DNA of 64,000 bases from Sansalvadorimonas sp965243775 (GTDB lineage: Bacteria > Pseudomonadota > Gammaproteobacteria > Pseudomonadales > Endozoicomonadaceae), in assembly GCA_965243775.1 (NCBI GenBank), contig CBDEWF010000125.1, positions 62,001 to 126,000 of the forward strand, read 5' to 3'. Made by a program: the position numbers and the translations under genes. Each line of letters begins with the position of its first letter. Position 1 is the first letter of the stretch. Shown one piece after another: positions 61,702 through 64,000 of the stretch. The notes under the pieces are model-generated. The model was not told the DNA's origin and made no database searches. It saw nothing but the letters and a program-made list of their open reading frames with translations.

Positions 61702-63801
61702 GTGAACCCTGTAATTAAGACATTTGAGTTCGGTAGCCAGCAGGTTACCCTGGAAACGGGTCGTATTGCCCGTCAGGCAGACGGTGCTGTACTGGCAACC
61801 ATGGGCGATCTGGCAGTTCTCGCAACTGTTGTTGGTTCCCGCTCCATGCGCGAAGGTCAGGACTTCTTCCCGCTGTCCGTGCATTACCAGGAAAAGACCT
61901 ACGCAGCCGGTAAAATCCCCGGTGGCTTCCTGAAGCGTGAGGGCCGTCCCAGTGAAAAGGAAACCCTCACTTCCCGTCTGATTGACCGTCCTATTCGTCC
62001 TCTGTTCCCGAAAGGTTTCATGAACGAAGTCCAGGTTATCATCACTGTTGTCTCCACCGACAAGAAGACTGATCCCGATATCCTGGGTATGGTGGCTACC
62101 TCTGCCGCTTTGGCTATCTCCGGTATTCCTTTTGCCGGTCCTATCGGTGCAGCCCGCGTTGGTTTCAACGAAGACAAGGGCGGTTACATCCTGAACCCAA
62201 GCTACGAAGATTTGAAAACTTCTGAGCTGGATATGGTTGTAGCCGGTACCGACAGTGCTGTACTGATGGTTGAATCTGAAGCACAGGAACTGACCGAAGA
62301 TGAAATGCTGGGTGCGGTTCTGTTTGCCCACCAGGAATACCAAAGCATTATCTCCGCTGTTAAAGAGTTTTCTGCTGAAGCTGGCAAGCCAACCTGGGAA
62401 TGGGCTGCAGAAGAAGTTAACGAGTCTCTGCTGAACTCCATCAAAACGGCTTACGGTGACAAGATTGCCGGTGCTTACGGGATTCAGGAGAAGCAGGTTC
62501 GTAACAATACCCTTGGTGAACTGCGTACTGCTGCAGTAAATGAGCTCTCTTCTGAAGAAGGTTCTTCTGACAAGGAAGTGGCAGCTCTGTTCGGTAAGCT
62601 GGAAAAGGCTCATGTCCGTGAAACCATCCTGGACGGCAAGCCCCGTATTGATGGCCGTGACACCAAGACTGTGCGTCCGCTGCATATCGAAGTTGGTGTT
62701 CTGCCCAAGACCCACGGTTCTGCTCTGTTCACCCGTGGCGAAACTCAGGCGTTGGTAACCACCACTCTGGGTACTTCCCGTGATGCACAGCTGATCGACA
62801 GCCTGGAAGGTGAGTCCCGTGACTCCTTCATGTTGCACTACAACTTCCCTCCTTTCTCTGTAGGTGAGTGTGGTCGTCTGGGTACTCCTGGCCGTCGTGA
62901 AATCGGTCACGGCCGTCTGGCTCGTCGTGGTGTATCTGCCATGCTGCCCAGCGAAGAAGAGTTTCCTTACACCGTACGTGTGGTTTCCGAGATCACTGAA
63001 TCTAACGGCTCCAGCTCCATGGCTTCTGTTTGTGGTACTTCTCTGGCGCTGATGGATGCTGGTGTGCCGGTGAAGGCCCCGGTGGCTGGTATTGCCATGG
63101 GTCTGATCAAGGAAGGTGATCGCTTTGCTGTTCTGACTGATATCCTGGGTGATGAGGATCACCTGGGTGATATGGACTTCAAGGTTGCCGGTACTGCTGA
63201 GGGTGTGACTGCCCTGCAGATGGATATCAAGATCCAGGGTATTACCGAAGAGATCATGGAGATCGCGCTGGAGCAGGCTCTGCAGGCTCGTCTGACTATT
63301 CTGGAGCAGATGAATGCTGTTATTCCTGCTGCTCGCTCTGAGCTGAATGACAATGCTCCGATGACCATGACTCTGAAGATCCATCCGGACAAGATCCGCG
63401 ATGTTATCGGGAAGGGTGGTTCCACTATCCGCTCTATCTGTGAAGATACCAGCGCTTCTGTTGATATCGACGACAGCGGTACTGTTAAGATCTACGGTGA
63501 GAACAAAGACGTATGTCAGGCTGCTTACGACCGCGTTTACGGTATTACTGCTGAAGCAGAAGTTGGCAAGATCTACGAAGGTACTGTTGCCCGTATCGTA
63601 GAATTTGGTGCATTCGTGAACATTCTGCCCGGTCAGGATGGTCTGGTTCATATCTCCCAGATCGCTGAAGAGCGTGTGAATGATGTGAATGACTACCTGA
63701 AGGTTGGTCAGAAGATCAAAGTTGTTGTTCTTGATGTTGATAACCGTGGCCGTATCAAGCTGAGCATCAAAGAGCTGGCCAATATGCAGGATCAGGAGTA
63801 A
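61702..63801 (+). CDS. pnp: Polyribonucleotide nucleotidyltransferase (PNPase)
   Basis: About 699 residues from a GTG at 61702 (NPVIKTFEFGSQQVTLETG) with GGAAAG upstream; the open frame continues to 61579, but that part overlaps the leader stem and has no homology. Two RNase PH domains (GGFLKREGRPSEKE; LHYNFPPFSVGECG), a KH domain (DVIGKGGSTIRSICEDT) and an S1 domain (EGTVARIVEFGAFVNILPGQ). Degrades RNA 3' to 5' and works in the degradosome. Confidence 0.97.
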   Translation: MNPVIKTFEFGSQQVTLETGRIARQADGAVLATMGDLAVLATVVGSRSMREGQDFFPLSVHYQEKTYAAGKIPGGFLKREGRPSEKETLTSRLIDRPIRPLFPKGFMNEVQVIITVVSTDKKTDPDILGMVATSAALAISGIPFAGPIGAARVGFNEDKGGYILNPSYEDLKTSELDMVVAGTDSAVLMVESEAQELTEDEMLGAVLFAHQEYQSIISAVKEFSAEAGKPTWEWAAEEVNESLLNSIKTAYGDKIAGAYGIQEKQVRNNTLGELRTAAVNELSSEEGSSDKEVAALFGKLEKAHVRETILDGKPRIDGRDTKTVRPLHIEVGVLPKTHGSALFTRGETQALVTTTLGTSRDAQLIDSLEGESRDSFMLHYNFPPFSVGECGRLGTPGRREIGHGRLARRGVSAMLPSEEEFPYTVRVVSEITESNGSSSMASVCGTSLALMDAGVPVKAPVAGIAMGLIKEGDRFAVLTDILGDEDHLGDMDFKVAGTAEGVTALQMDIKIQGITEEIMEIALEQALQARLTILEQMNAVIPAARSELNDNAPMTMTLKIHPDKIRDVIGKGGSTIRSICEDTSASVDIDDSGTVKIYGENKDVCQAAYDRVYGITAEAEVGKIYEGTVARIVEFGAFVNILPGQDGLVHISQIAEERVNDVNDYLKVGQKIKVVVLDVDNRGRIKLSIKELANMQDQE

Positions 63802-63859
63802 TTCCTGACCTTATGAGGAATCATTGAAACCTCAGGCTGTTATTTGATAAACCATACGG

Positions 63860-63899
63860 CACCACCTTTATCGCAGAGTGATTAAGGTGGTGTTTTTTT
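63860..63899 (+). terminator. Terminator after pnp
   Basis: CACCACCTT (63860-63868) and AAGGTGGTG (63884-63892), a perfect nine-base stem followed by seven T. Marks the end of the nusA-pnp series; the last 100 bases of the window hold no gene that can be seen. Confidence 0.9.
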
Positions 63900-64000
63900 G
63901 TCCTGAAAAAAGCTTTCTCTGCTTGAAGGTACTTTTAAATTCTAACCCCTTGAGAGAAGTTCTCCCTTAATGGGGAGCTTCTGCTTTCTTACTGGGGGAT

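Noticed and set aside
61486..63651. Very long minus-strand open frame opposite pnp (721 codons)
   Set aside because: It lies antisense to an unmistakable PNPase, is rich in Thr/Gln/Asn/His as is usual for antisense frames of GC-biased genes, and has no recognisable domain.

Overview
The window reads as the chromosome of a marine-type gammaproteobacterium. The right-hand 25 kb carries the order dapB-carA-carB-greA-yhbY-rlmE-ftsH-folP-glmM-tpiA-secG-tRNA-Leu(GAG)-tRNA-fMet-rimP-nusA-infB-rbfA-truB-rpsO-pnp, which is the layout known from Pseudomonas and Oceanospirillales. Placement nearer Endozoicomonadaceae/Oceanospirillales is inference from moderate GC, a host-like sialic acid pathway and many small toxin-antitoxin and repeat elements; no 16S gene is present to settle it.

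Positions 1-28943 are an O-antigen/LPS locus, nearly all on the plus strand. It opens with the last codons of rmlA. A dTDP-3-amino-3,6-dideoxyhexose module follows (3,4-ketoisomerase, DegT aminotransferase, PglD-like acyltransferase), with a FemAB/GNAT-like protein and a five-bladed beta-propeller protein. Then come a Wzx flippase, five glycosyltransferases, an EpsG-like Wzy polymerase, an AsnB-type amidotransferase, several SAM methyltransferases (three of them paralogues), a WbpV-like epimerase/reductase, a Wzz chain-length regulator, a PglC/WbpL-like initiating transferase, a WbpM-type 4,6-dehydratase, two core-type glycosyltransferases and a WaaL ligase. Together these make a full Wzy-dependent pathway: sugar supply, lipid-linked assembly, flipping, polymerisation, length control and ligation. 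Two toxin-antitoxin modules (vapBC-like, parDE-like) sit inside the locus on the opposite strand, and two mobile-looking palindromic elements lie between genes.

Positions 28944-38200 are accessory DNA: a HEPN/MNT toxin-antitoxin pair, two paralogous coiled-coil membrane proteins, and an AT-rich minus-strand operon (GT2, a GT-B transferase broken by three frameshifts, neuB, neuC, neuA) for CMP-sialic acid synthesis and probable transfer. A Uma2-family nuclease-like gene, a small coiled-coil protein and an orphan MazE-like antitoxin follow.

Positions 38201-64000 are housekeeping: pdxY, dapB, a decayed gene, pyrimidine/arginine precursor synthesis (carAB), transcription and ribosome factors, FtsH protease, folate and cell-wall precursor enzymes, SecG, two tRNAs and the nusA-infB-pnp superoperon with clear terminators and a pnp leader hairpin. 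rlmE has one and ftsH has three +1 frameshifts, each in a short homopolymer. Because intact copies are expected to be needed, and because the GT-B gene in the sialic acid operon shows the same pattern, sequence error is the likeliest cause; each is described as one gene with its break points.
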